Origin: Gavia stellata
Taxonomy: Eukaryota; Chordata; Aves; Gaviiformes; Gaviidae
Direction of reading: 5' to 3'
DNA: 64,000 bases
Assembly (NCBI RefSeq): GCF_030936135.1
Contig: NC_082611.1
Coordinates: forward strand, 12,787,001-12,851,000
Below the pieces are notes generated by a model. It was not told where the DNA came from. It was given only the letters and a program-made list of their open reading frames with translations, and did no database searches. This document shows positions 30,101 through 39,800 of this stretch, one piece after another; the first letter of the stretch is position 1; each line of letters begins with the position of its first letter. A program made the translations under genes and the position numbers.

Positions 30101-30778
30101 AACAATCAAAGTTCTCCCCCAAGAGGAATGTGATATTTCTTGTATTTATCACCTCTTACGCTCTACTCCACTGAATGAGTCTGTGACAGTATTAAAAAGC
30201 AAACAAACACGGATCGCAGCCATGAGTGTGACATGACATCACGGAACAGCGTCTGCCCTGAAAACATTTTGGGACGAAGAAGCAGATTTCCGTGAGGAAG
30301 ACTCCGGCCCAGCCCGCACAGAGAGCCTCCTTCGCCGCTGGTGAATCGCTCCGGCAGCTTTCGCTTCGGCGGAGCTGCGCCAAAGCGCAGAGGCGAGGAG
30401 AGAGCGAGCGAGTGGGGAGCGTCGCCTTTCGCGCCGCCTCCCTCCTCACCCCCTCTCCTCCGGGACGCCTCCGAGCCGCCCCAGCCCCGCTCCGCAGCCC
30501 TCTCCGAGCGAAAACCCTCCCCGAGCAGCTCCGCTGACGGTGCCCGCCCCCCTACCGCCCCCCGCGCCGGCTCGCACCCTCCCGGTCCCCTCACAACCTG
30601 GGAGAGCCGACCACAGCACGGCTCCCGCGACAGCCCCCAGCCCCGCCTCTCCGTCCCCTCACAGCTGTCCCCGAGCCCGCGGCCGGCTCCGCGCTCACTT
30701 GAGGTGGTCCAAGGAGTGGATGCTGCGGGCGGCCTTCCCATGCCCGCCGCCCACCCAGCTGCGGGAGCGGCCGAACAT
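3009..30778 (-). CDS. CLEC16A: CLEC16A, exons 1-12 (5' half of the gene; 3' half outside the window)
   Basis: Twelve exons on the minus strand join at 30699-30778, 23470-23598, 22004-22137, 21069-21217, 20280-20385, 18293-18416, 17218-17392, 15602-15655, 12965-13078, 7449-7677, 5890-6019 and 3009-3109. Together they give 1,525 nt, about 508 codons with no stop, and every junction has AG/GT borders and matching phase. The product begins [12 protein letters not shown] and contains the N-terminal FPL-domain region (exons 2-4, e.g. [15 protein letters not shown]) and later [13 protein letters not shown], all as in vertebrate CLEC16A. Human CLEC16A is about 1,050 residues, so roughly half is present. 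Known family role: despite the lectin name, it is an endosome/lysosome-associated protein that acts with the ubiquitin ligase RNF41/NRDP1 in mitophagy and autophagy. The next exon (expected to follow AMSHNKG) was not found in bases 1-3008, so it should lie beyond the window edge. Identification is firm; function is from the family. Confidence 0.96.
5890..6019 (-). CDS. CLEC16A: CLEC16A exon 11
   Basis: This 130-nt exon encodes [20 protein letters not shown], then [18 protein letters not shown]. It matches human [15 protein letters not shown] and [13 protein letters not shown]. The acceptor follows a T-rich tract interrupted by G (reverse complement of 6021-6053); the donor is GTATAA. Confidence 0.94.
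7449..7677 (-). CDS. CLEC16A: CLEC16A exon 10 (acidic linker)
   Basis: This 229-nt exon encodes [20 protein letters not shown], a basic stretch ([17 protein letters not shown]), then a strongly acidic low-complexity run ([18 protein letters not shown]) and ends in SSENE. The acidic part is typical of this poorly conserved linker. Donor GTGAGT. Confidence 0.94.
7678..12964 (-). other. CLEC16A: CLEC16A intron 9
   Basis: This 5.3-kb, AT-rich intron contains the small tandem duplication at 8978-9025. No coding match or known repeat family was recognised in the rest. Confidence 0.7.
8978..9025. repeat. Perfect 2 x 24-bp tandem duplication
   Basis: The unit begins AATAAAGAACACC and ends ATGTATAA. 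It occurs at 8978-9001 and again at 9002-9025 without a mismatch, inside CLEC16A intron 9. The lack of divergence points to a recent duplication. Confidence 0.95.
12965..13078 (-). CDS. CLEC16A: CLEC16A exon 9
   Basis: This 114-nt, phase-0/0 exon encodes [20 protein letters not shown], then [18 protein letters not shown]. It has acceptor AATAG and donor GTAAGT. The C-terminal part ([14 protein letters not shown]) differs from the human peptide I remember (EMYAKTEQDIQRSS) but keeps its length and the EQDIQ core. Confidence 0.92.
15602..15655 (-). CDS. CLEC16A: CLEC16A exon 8 (54-nt microexon)
   Basis: This is a phase-0/phase-0 exon of exactly 18 codons: [18 protein letters not shown]. The acceptor is CATAG and the donor GTAAGTA. 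Human has Pro where this sequence has Gln (ISLP to ISLQ). Because it is in frame at both ends, skipping it would not break the reading frame. It is too short to be found by open-frame length and was located by peptide match. Confidence 0.93.
16568..16580 (+). repeat. Homopolymer G13
   Basis: There is an uninterrupted run of 13 G on the plus strand (13 C in the CLEC16A transcript), followed by AGGG, within intron 7. It is length-unstable DNA and a likely sequencing-error spot. Confidence 0.9.
17218..17392 (-). CDS. CLEC16A: CLEC16A exon 7
   Basis: This 175-nt exon begins [20 protein letters not shown] and ends [13 protein letters not shown] on a codon boundary before GTAAGC. It corresponds to the segment just before the GGERPKIS stretch of the human protein. 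Confidence 0.95.
18293..18416 (-). CDS. CLEC16A: CLEC16A exon 6
   Basis: This 124-nt exon encodes [20 protein letters not shown], then [20 protein letters not shown]. The split Val (G|TG) at its start and two bases (GA) at its end agree in phase with exons 5 and 7. Confidence 0.95.
19455..19790 (-). mobile_element. CR1 LINE fragment (5'-truncated, degenerate)
   Basis: Read on the plus strand, the block shows landmarks of the reverse complement of a CR1 3' region in the right order: TGTCTAGTCCAAACGC, then GGGCCTTGTTGAGTTTTGAA, GATCTCAAACAATATAGA, CTCTGGAAAATCTGTTGCAG, TGCTTAACTATTCTCACAGT, GAAG and TTTTTCCTTATGTCC. These match the avian consensus pattern of a last-exon CR1 copy (tail toward lower coordinates). 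It is well diverged, so it is an old copy. It lies in CLEC16A intron 5. Exact ends are uncertain. Confidence 0.75.
19938..19961 (+). repeat. G-rich tract able to form a G-quadruplex
   Basis: Runs of 8, 2, 8 and 3 G are separated by single T bases on the plus strand. The transcribed CLEC16A RNA would be C-rich here. It lies about 320 nt past exon 5 in the direction of transcription. Confidence 0.8.
20280..20385 (-). CDS. CLEC16A: CLEC16A exon 5
   Basis: This 106-nt exon encodes [20 protein letters not shown], then [15 protein letters not shown] plus one base. It has acceptor TTACAG and donor GTATGC. Confidence 0.95.
21069..21217 (-). CDS. CLEC16A: CLEC16A exon 4
   Basis: This 149-nt exon encodes [20 protein letters not shown], then [20 protein letters not shown] and FFYNE. 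It ends on a codon boundary before the donor GTAAGT. Conservation with mammalian CLEC16A is almost complete here. Confidence 0.95.
22004..22137 (-). CDS. CLEC16A: CLEC16A exon 3
   Basis: This 134-nt exon encodes [20 protein letters not shown], then [20 protein letters not shown]. Acceptor TTTCAG and donor GTAAGG flank it. It is in phase with exon 2 (GA|C gives Asp) and leaves one base for exon 4. It is the core of the FPL region. Confidence 0.95.
23470..23598 (-). CDS. CLEC16A: CLEC16A exon 2
   Basis: This 129-nt exon is bounded by acceptor TTTTAG and donor GTAAGT. It completes the Lys codon split from exon 1 and encodes [13 protein letters not shown], then [18 protein letters not shown]. 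It matches the start of the FPL-domain region. Intron 1 upstream is about 7.1 kb. Confidence 0.95.
23599..30698 (-). other. CLEC16A: CLEC16A intron 1
   Basis: This 7.1-kb intron is AT-rich except for its first 450 bases, which lie in the CpG island. It contains an unassigned 151-codon plus-strand open frame (29781-30236) with no recognisable domain. I see no further exon or known repeat. GT-rich tracts occur near 24436-24460. Confidence 0.65.
30699..30778 (-). CDS. CLEC16A: CLEC16A exon 1 (start codon)
   Basis: The ATG is the reverse complement of 30776-30778 and sits in a near-perfect Kozak context (GCCGCCACC before the ATG). It encodes [15 protein letters not shown] and ends IHSLDHL plus two bases (AA), followed by the donor GTGAGC. 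This is the conserved CLEC16A N-terminus, so the start is secure. An overlapping minus-strand frame starting at 30741 is only the same DNA read in another frame. Confidence 0.96.
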
Positions 30779-30920
30779 GGTGGCGGCGAACGGTTGCTAC
30801 GGCCCGCGGGGCTCTAGGGCTTCATAGCCCCGCGAGAAAGGCCGGGCGAGGGGCGAGCGACGCCCGGAGACCGGGAAGGAGCCCCAACGGCGGCAGCCAC
30901 CGGCGCACACAAGCGGCAAG

Positions 30921-30930
30921 GCGCATGCGC
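30921..30930. promoter_or_regulatory. NRF1-type site, perfect palindrome
   Basis: The sequence GCGCATGCGC is an exact palindromic NRF1 core, about 145 bp upstream of the CLEC16A start codon. NRF1 sites are typical of CpG-island promoters of housekeeping and mitochondrial-function genes. Use is inferred. Confidence 0.65.
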
Positions 30931-30936
30931 GGGCGG

Positions 30937-30956
30937 GGCACGCTGGGAAGCGCCGT
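30937..30956 (-). promoter_or_regulatory. ZNF143/Staf-like site, minus orientation
   Basis: On the minus strand the core TTCCCAGCGTGCC matches the right half of the ZNF143 (SBS) consensus, 15 of 20 positions by eye. It lies 6 bp from the NRF1 palindrome. Confidence 0.45.
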
Positions 30957-30986
30957 CCCGCGCCCCGCCCCGGCAGCGCCGCGCGG

Positions 30987-31006
30987 ACTGCAAGCCCCAG
31001 CAGGCA
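30987..31006 (+). promoter_or_regulatory. ZNF143/Staf-like site, plus orientation
   Basis: ACTGCAAGCCCCAGCAGGCA resembles the ZNF143 consensus (ACTACAATTCCCAGCATGCC-like), 15 of 20 by eye. Together with the site at 30937 it makes an inverted pair. Confidence 0.45.
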
Positions 31007-31008
31007 CC

Positions 31009-31022
31009 GGGGCGGGGCGGGG
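31009..31022 (+). promoter_or_regulatory. Double GC box (Sp1-type)
   Basis: GGGGCGGGGCGGGG holds two overlapping GC boxes directly beside the ZNF143-like site, upstream of CLEC16A. Confidence 0.55.
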
Positions 31023-31430
31023 CCGCTGTCCGTCAGCCGGGCGGGGAGGGGGCAGGGGCGCGGGGCGCCATCCCCGCCGGAGTGCCGCCCGCGCTCGTCG
31101 GGCCGGAGCCGGGCGCCTTCTGGGGTCGCCCGTGCTCACCGGGCCGCCGGGCTGGGAAAGCACCCGCCAGGGCCCGGCACCTGCCGCGGCCTGCCACCGT
31201 CATGGCCCGTCCCCCGCCTGCCGTCTGCAAGGAGACGGGAGAGTCCCCGGGGAGCCCGGAGTTCTCTCCTCTCCTGTCAGGATTTCCGCAGGAAAGGGGG
31301 AACACCTGCCCTAAGCCGTGCTCCTCTGAGGGCCGCGCTGGGGCGGCGTTTCCCAGAGTAAAGCCCGTGACGCTGCCCCGCGGGCGCTCAGCCCTTGGCG
31401 AGCGCCACGCCTGAGCCCGAGAGCGGCGGC

Positions 31431-31494
31431 GGGCCTGTGGGGCTGAGGGGCCTGTGGGGCTTAGGGGGCTGTGGGGCTGAGGGGGCTGAGGGGC
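31431..31494 (+). repeat. G-rich minisatellite between the divergent genes
   Basis: Four to five imperfect copies of a GGGGCTGAGGGGCCTGT-like unit lie in tandem, with many runs of three or more G. The composition would allow G-quadruplex formation on the plus strand. It sits between the CLEC16A and DEXI halves of the island. Confidence 0.75.
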
Positions 31495-32586
31495 GCCCGC
31501 GGCCCCTGGGGCCGGAGGGCTTGGCCCAAGCCTTTGTTTGACCGACGGCTTCCCCTGCTTCAGGGGTTACGAATCAGGTCTTGTCAGGTCGTGAGGTGGG
31601 ACTCTCAAGTTAGAAGAATATAAAAGACTGAATTTAGTCTAAACAAAAAATGGCCTTTTAACGTGTGCGTATACCTCCGAAATATGTTTTGTGACAAAAT
31701 TTGGCCCCCGACATTCCTTGTTCACCTTACGTAACTCAAAATCTAGCCGTTCTGGTGGGGTCAGCTCTGACCAGAGAACGGGGTGCTGCAAGATGCAGTG
31801 ATGGAAATTCAGCTGCTGCCGCGCTTCTGGCTGAGGCCTTTCCAGTAGGGATTGCGCATTCAGTTTTGAATCGGCTTAAAAGCTAACAATTAAAGCAGAA
31901 CAAAGAGAACGGGACCATTCATGACTGTCTTGACCGGGTTTTAGATCTTTTCGTTTTGCTTTAACCAGATAAATAAACTACACCTAAGTAAAAGCTGAAG
32001 AGTCTGTCAGCCAGTGTCAAAAAAAAAGTTTAAAATCATGCCTTTGATTATACTTTGATATAGGTAAAACCTTGGTCAGCGGAGAAATGCCTCCACCGAA
32101 GTCAAAAGGGGCCCGGGCCCGCACGGCTGCTCCAGGCGGGCCTTGCTCAACCCCAGGGGAACGGAAAGCAGCTTCGAGGGGCAGGGGAACGGACAAAACC
32201 TGCCCACGCCGACCGCCCCGGGCTGCCGCCGGTGCTGAAGTGCTCGGGGCAGGCGAGGAGCGGGGGGGCGAGGGCCGCGCACCGCAAGACGCCCCCTGTC
32301 CGCCCCCCCCCGCCCGAGGCGGCCGGCCCTCGGGCAGGCGGAGCGGGACCGGGCTGCCGCTAAAGGCGGCGGAGGCGCCGGCGCCCGTCACGGCCAACCG
32401 GCGGCGCCGGGGGCGGGCGGCGCTGCGAGGGGACGCGGCGCGGGTGAACAGCCGCGGCGTGCGGCGGGGCGGGCAGGCGGACGGCGGCAGGTGCTCCGCG
32501 ACAAGGCGCCCGCGGGCCCCTTCCGCAAAGTTTGCGGGCGGGAGGAGGCGGGGAGCCGCGGCGGGACTGCAGCAGCCGGGCCGGAG

Positions 32587-32637
32587 ATGCCCCTGAGGAG
32601 CCTCCTGCCAACGGCGGGGCTGCGGCAGCGCCGCTGA
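32587..32637 (+). other. Possible uORF ahead of DEXI
   Basis: A 16-codon frame (MPLRSLLPTAGLRQRR, then TGA) starts 372 nt before the DEXI start codon. It matters only if the DEXI transcript starts upstream of it, which the sequence does not show. Confidence 0.3.
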
Positions 32638-33240
<603 letters not shown>

Positions 33241-33499
33241 CGCCCCGGGGCGCTCCGAAGCGACTGCGGGGTGACGCCGCCCGGCCCGGGGCTGGGGCCC
33301 GGTGTCCCGGCATGGCCGTAGCTCGGGGACCGCCGCGGCCCCGGGATGCCTTCGCTGCGTCTCGGCTCCTTCTGCGCAGCATCTTCCCTTCCAAATGCCA
33401 CCCCCCCCTTCCCCGGTGCAGGGGCGGGGGGGCGGGGGGGGGGCCGGGACCCGCTGCCGCCGGGCAGGGCCGCGGACACGCAGAGGGCTCGCAAGGGCA

Positions 33500-33507
33500 G
33501 TAAGTAA
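33500..33507 (+). other. DEXI: Strong splice donor in the DEXI 3' UTR
   Basis: GTAAGTAA follows GGGCA about 260 nt after the DEXI stop codon. It is an essentially ideal 5' splice site. As I recall, human DEXI has its coding region in the first exon and a separate 3'-UTR exon, which fits. Confidence 0.5.
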
Positions 33508-36500
33508 TTTTCCTCGGGCTCCTCCTGGGCAGCGGCCCGCGGGGCGCTCCCGGCGCCGCTCCGCCCGCCCTCCCCGCGCGGGCCCGCCGTGCCCCGGCGC
33601 GGCCACCCGCCCGGCACGCCATCCGCGGGCGCGGCGGCAGGGCTGGGGACAGCCCTCCCCGGGAGCGCGGCGGCGGCAGAGGCAGGGAGCGGGCACCGCG
33701 CCGGGGGCGCGCACCGCCGCAGCGGCTGGCCCGGGCGAGCTTCGCGGGCAGAGGGCCGGGGTCGGGCTGCCCGCGGGCGCTGAGCGCTGCCCGGCCGCCC
33801 CCGGCGCTCCCGCCCGCCCGGCCCCGCCGCGCAGAGCCCGGGGGCCGGCGGGGCCCCGCTCCGTGTCCTCCGCTGCGCCGCGAGGAGGACGTCTCGCCCT
33901 GAGGACTGATTTTCAGGGTTCTGAGCCGCTGCAGCTGTTAGGCTCGGTGCTACGTTTACAGCCGGTCAGCAACTTTGCTAATCCGGTCTTGAACCTAAAT
34001 GAGCGTCCAGGCTAATATTTATTAAAATTCAGAGACCATACTCGAGCCAGAAATACACCTTAATCAGATGCCCTTTAAAACCTCTGTCTTGCATCGTGAG
34101 AAACCTGCCCTGCGCACCATTCTTCTCGTGTTAATCGCAGCACGAGGGTTTGCTTGACCAATTTATTGTTGTAGTTTCGAGTGATACTAAAACTCTGGAA
34201 ATGTTGTAAGGATTTAGCGTTTTAAAACACTGAAATGCAATTGGGAAGAAAATCACTATTTCTAGCTAGGACTTTCTGTGCCAAATGTATGTTAATGAAA
34301 ACATTCACAGTTTAATTTAAAATATGTTAGCAAATCTGCCAGTAGAATTTTTAGCAAAATATTGTCTGTAAATTTGAAAACCAGTTCAGGATACCTTTTT
34401 ATTTTCTATTTGAAATTAAGGAAATTAGGAAATTCTGTTGTAAGGTTACAAAAATAACCTTGGTGAACATACTATACAAATACCATTTAACATCAAGCTA
34501 TTTCAATCAGTCTTCTAATTTAAAAAAAACAAACCTTAGCTGTAGTGCTGTCTTTCATACAGGTTAAAACTACCTCCTAAATATTTCTATTCAGATTCTG
34601 TATAAAGCAATAGTAGCTATTTTGGTCAATAGTTTAGAAGGCAAAAAAAAGGAAAGTTTTGGTGTCTCGGTAACATTGATTGCACAAACACAACTGAACA
34701 AAGCTTGGCCAAAGGCACATGGGAGCATAACAAGCGTGTGGGGGGAGCCGATCTGTGTTGCTACTGAAGAAATCCCACTGCATATAGTTACTGCAAATGA
34801 AAGTGCCCGTGCCAACACTTGGTGGTCCATCCCAAGCAGCTGAATTAGAATCACTTCTGCTGGACTAGAAGGTCTGGAGCAGAACTGAACTCCCCACAAA
34901 ACACTGTTGGCTACTTTTGTGGCTCTCTCCTCCTCTCCCTTTTCAGCTGGGCAAATAACACACATACTCTGTATTCCAGGAACAAAATAAACAAAAACTA
35001 ATGGAAATTTAAATAAACTCTTTGGTGCAAAAAGCCCTAGCCATTTTCTCCCCCAAAATACCTTTCCCCAAACCCCAAATCTTACTACTCCAACACCATC
35101 TAATACAGGGATTAAAAATATTTTTTTAATCACTTTTTTGCTGACTAGGATTTGTCATGATGAGTTGCATCTAGTTTTCAGGAAGACCTAAGGAGAACAA
35201 CAGGCATAATTTTCCTCAGTGGATTTTTCCTACTACATGAACACGCAGTTTGATAAAGCATAGGGTCTGAGCACAATTCTGTTCAGTGTAGATAAATGGG
35301 CCTCTTAAAATTTTCCTTCATACTAATAGGATAAGCAGCTCTGCAAATGTCTTGATATTCTAACCATAAAACCATGTCACCTGCATAGGTAGAAATCAAA
35401 ATGCAGAGGTCTTCGCAAAGCTCAGAAGTAAGTCTCAGTCTATATCCACCTTGAGCTAATGGAGTTCTGCACAGGTACCAGCTCCTGCCTTCATCCTTCA
35501 ATTTGGAAATTGTCATGTTAGATAGTGGTTTCCACTGAGAATCAAAGCACAAATCCCTGAAGTTAGATCAATGCTTAGAGGGCAAAAAATACACTATTAC
35601 TGTGCTTCATCTATTTGTATATTTAATTATATACGCAGCAACCGGCCACAAATTGCATAATTATTTAGCTACCAGGCAAAGACTCAGCATGTCACCATGT
35701 AAAGGAATTTGTGTTAATATACTGGTTACAGGTTTCTTCACTGTTGCGTGCCATTCCTCCTCACCAGTTCCCTAGCAAGGCAGGCAGAAGAGGGCCCTAA
35801 TTTGGAGCTGCGTTTTCTGCTTTGGGACCAGAAGTAAGGCACTGCAGTAGCCCGAGTTCTGTGCAAGCGTTAACCTGTGCTCTCCATGGGCCTAGGACGG
35901 CTGCCCACCTGCCCACTTTGCTTAGACCCAGAAGTGCTGAGGAGTCACAAGACACTGCAGGAAGAATGGGCCTCAGTTTTACCAGCAGAGATGAAAAATG
36001 CATAGGCATACTCTTTGCATTAAATATAAGAGGCGTGTTCTTCATGTGACTCACCAGTGATTACAGAGAACAACTACAAAGCTATGATTAGCCTTAGCTG
36101 AAACCTTGCAGTGTGCTCCTTGCATTTAGAAAGCGATGCCTTGCACCCCGGAGGTGAGTGGCATGCGTGACAGGGAAACAAAGGGGGGAAATCCCAAGAG
36201 GCGATTCTGCAAAATGTGGAAAGGCTAATTTAGATGTCAAAATAAAAGAGCATGTGGAGCAGAAAAGCTCTGTTCTCTCTTGCAGCAAAACCCTCACTTG
36301 AATAAACTCAATAGGAGGAAAATTATGTCCAGGTTTCTGAGCATAGTTGGTGGTAGAGATTGAAGGTGGAGAAATAAGCAGCTCAAAGAAGCTTCCTATC
36401 CTATTCAAATGGAGAAATCCATCTGTGTAAACTGAGCAGAATTGGGCTTGCTCATGTCATCTACTGTTCTAGTGTGAGTGTGCCAGGTCCTTTATTGTAT

Positions 36501-37271
36501 TTGAAGTCCCTGGAATAAGGTGATATGACTGTTCTCTTTGTACTTTCTTAAAATCAGATGTGACTCATCACAAAGTACTCTAATCAGAAAGAAAATGAGC
36601 AAAAGTAATCAATAATGAAAAATGAATAGGAAATACTGGATTTATTTAATCTTACAGTACAAGTATTACCTGTATTTTTTCATCAAGGTGAATTATGACT
36701 GTCTTCAGTGAGCAGAATCCATCACTCAAAAACTTGTGACTCAGCACTTCTGAATGCCAGCATCTAAATCCTAAATCAAAGAAACAGCTTTACTCGCTAG
36801 CTCATCAATATAATGCCAATTAGAAATGCCGGCTCAGTGTCTATGAGAGACAGCATGGCCCAGTAGAGAGGGAAATAAGCATGCTAGACTCCTTCCTGTG
36901 TCTGCCAGTGATGTCTTCTGTGAGCCTAACTCACTTGTGCCTCCGTTCGGTCTCTCTAAAACAGAGATGCCACGTAAAGGAACAGATCAGAAGAATGTTA
37001 TCACTAGCAGTGTCAGGATACATTAAGTGCATCAGAATCCACCTCCTGACTTCTTCCTTTTCAGACTTTGAATCTTGAAAATAATGAGCACAGTGATCCG
37101 TTACTTGTTTTACCTTGCCATTTTTCACTATGCTCTTCCCTTAGTTGTAGAAATCTCCATGTGGAAAAAAAAAAAAGGTAGCTTGTTGACTCCATTATAC
37201 AGATCAGTCGGCTATTTTATATGAGTTACAGTAACAACAGGATTAAGAGCAATAGCTGTGATTTTTAGAAC

Positions 37272-37329
37272 TGTTTTGAGTTCTTAGATGTTATTAAAAT
37301 TGTTTTGAATTCTTAGATGTTATTAACGT
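37272..37329. repeat. 29-bp tandem duplication
   Basis: The unit TGTTTTGAGTTCTTAGATGT... occurs twice back to back (37272-37300 and 37301-37329) with three differences. Confidence 0.9.
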
Positions 37330-39159
37330 TAGTACAAGTTGAGTGCTCAAACCCACCTGATAGCTGTGCTTTAAAGAGACTTTTGTACTCTGACTCTTCT
37401 TAACAGGAGGTCCATCCTAGATGGAAGGAAGACAAAATTGTGGTTAACTGATGAACTGTCCACACAGACTCATTAACCACAGCCATGGACTAAGTGATTT
37501 TCTACCAAATGCATTCATTTATATAATGTAAAGAGAGGAGGCAGAATTAAAATGAGGCATAGAAAATAAAGACATATTCAATTTAGGATAGAAATAGTTC
37601 AGGCTTGAGTATTTCATGTGTTAAAAGCACCAGCTAGAAGTGATTTTAAAGAATAATTAAAAAAAAGAATTCTGTGCTTCTTCCCTACAAAAATGAAGCT
37701 TACTGTAATCAACTTGCTTCAATAGGTGGCAGTAGCCAATTACCAGTTTTAAGCTGTCAAAGGAATTAAGAAACAAATCCAATTTAATTCTTCATGTTTG
37801 TTTCCTCTGGAGGAGCAGCAAAGGGACACTATAGTTCAGCTAGCAGCTAGCAATCCTAAAATAGAAGAAAAGAATAATTTGTTTAGAGACATTGAGTTTG
37901 TATATTTGGCCAGTCCAACTCTTTGCATTTGTCCCGTCTTAATGATTCTAGTTTATATGGAGTACAAGTGTCCCAAAGAATTAAATAGTACACAGAAGTG
38001 GCTAAATCTTTCCATTTCTTCAGTGAAACTGTCAAACTGTCTTTTTTTTCGCGGTTGAGTTTTAGTATTTTGGCCACAAACTTGGGAACAAAATAGCTGA
38101 ATAGTTTGAATGATGCCCTGTGAGGACACAAACATGTTTCTAATACGTGTGATAAAAAAGGTGAAGACTAATAGCAGCCATATATGGAACATAATGGTAT
38201 AATGGAAAATGATGACGTGCATTGAATGATCTATTGCTGGGTAAAGCTCTAGTTCGGTTAATAGACTTAAGGCTATATACTCTTTAAAGAGCCAGAAAAA
38301 AAGACCCGAGGCTTGCTCAGACAGCAGAGCCCAAACAGGCCATGAGATCTGAAACACACTCTTGCAGAAAGTCAGGAAACAGAAAGCAGACAATGTCTGG
38401 ATGCGAAACAGAGTCACCGTGTTTCCTTTGGTCCAGCCTGAATTGTGAAGAACAATAACTTCACAGACAGTATTAACAAAAATATCATGACTGAGTTTCT
38501 TCTTCTAATGCTAGAGTTATGCTATAATAGCCATACTGTTAAATGCTGACAGGTATCTTTTAGTCTATTGGAAGACTGTAGTTTTGAGATTTTAAAAATA
38601 TTTGCTACCTTTTCATCTTCCATTGTTTTTTGAAATTTTTGAATTTTTTTGTTAAAAATTAGGTTCACATGACATTTGAAGGACAGACTTTTAATCAGCT
38701 GAATAGAAAGGCAAGGTTGAATATCCTGGTCAATTGTATCATTCACACCCCATTTAATATCTGTCACTACAAATTACTGTCTTGGACTAGCAGCCCTACA
38801 GCAATATTTGGAACTTCCATTAGACAGCTTTATACTTTGCTTTGGAATACATTTTGCTGTGCTATTTTTAAGTCAGTCTAGAACTTGATCTACAACGGAG
38901 AATACTAACAATCTCCCTGCATTGTCTGCTGTAGATCAGAGGTTTTAGTTCAGATAAACATCAAATGAGTAACCTGTTAGAGCTGCTGTTTCCCCTTTTC
39001 TTGTTCTTAGTTTAAGAGACAGGATTTTGAGCATATGATTACTGTTAGCAGGGTGCTGTAGCCGATAGATGTTTGACAGAAATACTTCACTGGACACAAA
39101 AGTGCTTCTTGTTTCTGACCTAGCATCTACAGTAAGTGGCAGAAAAGAACATATGACGT

Positions 39160-39800
39160 GGCATGATGAGTCAGACCACGATCACCCAGCCCTGTGTTCT
39201 GCCTCTGACAGGGGCAGGGGATGCTCTCTGGGAGAGCACATGACCCTGACCAAAATTTGCAGTTCGTTCTCTTTGTACTTCCCAGAATCCACAATGGTAG
39301 GATGAGGGATATTGGAGGGCACATTGCTGCCCAGCCCTTTAGCAAATGTTTTCCAAACCTGCCACCTTTTGCCCACTCAGAGTGGGCACTCCAGTCCTTC
39401 TGGAGTTCCTTGCTCTCAGTACAGCGTCTGAATACCTGAAAGAGCTTCTTTTCTGCAGTCTTGAAGATTTCTCTGTTCACTCTCTTCTCAGGGTCACTAA
39501 TGGTGATGTTGAATAAAAATTGTTCCCTGGTATACCCTGCTACTGACTTCCTTCCTACCAAGCCTTGTTCTTTGCTTCCAATCTTTTAATCTGCTTTCAA
39601 TCCATAGAAGACCCTTTACCCCATTACTGTATCAACCTGTTCGCTCTTGGCTTCCTGTAACGCCTTTGTCAATGATACCGTGTTCCTCAGTCTGTCCATG
39701 CTCATGCAGAACATGCGACCATTGCATTTCATTCTTCATTCAGACTCCTCCTAGATTCTGTTACACCTTCTACGCATCAAATGGTGGCAGCCCTCCTGCC
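39160..39800 (+). repeat. Degenerate ancient interspersed repeat (LINE/SINE-like)
   Basis: GAGTCAGACCACGATCACCC with CTGTGTTCTGCCTCTGACAG, and later AATCTGCTTTCAATCCATAG with CCTGTAACGCCTTTGTCAAT, resemble phrases in old amniote repeats of the CR1/L3 type seen in reptile and bird genomes. The match is from memory of phrases only. Family and ends are uncertain. Confidence 0.35.

Noticed and set aside
31605..31630. TATA-like ATATAAAAG in the divergent promoter
   Set aside because: It lies in the AT-rich gap with no sign of a start site nearby; both genes fit TATA-less CpG promoters.
34591..35133. 180-codon minus-strand open frame downstream of DEXI
   Set aside because: No recognisable domain, no splice or promoter context, and composition that looks random.
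37953..39561. Open frames of 144-154 codons on the minus strand
   Set aside because: No family match; the one at 39127-39561 lies inside the presumed old repeat block.
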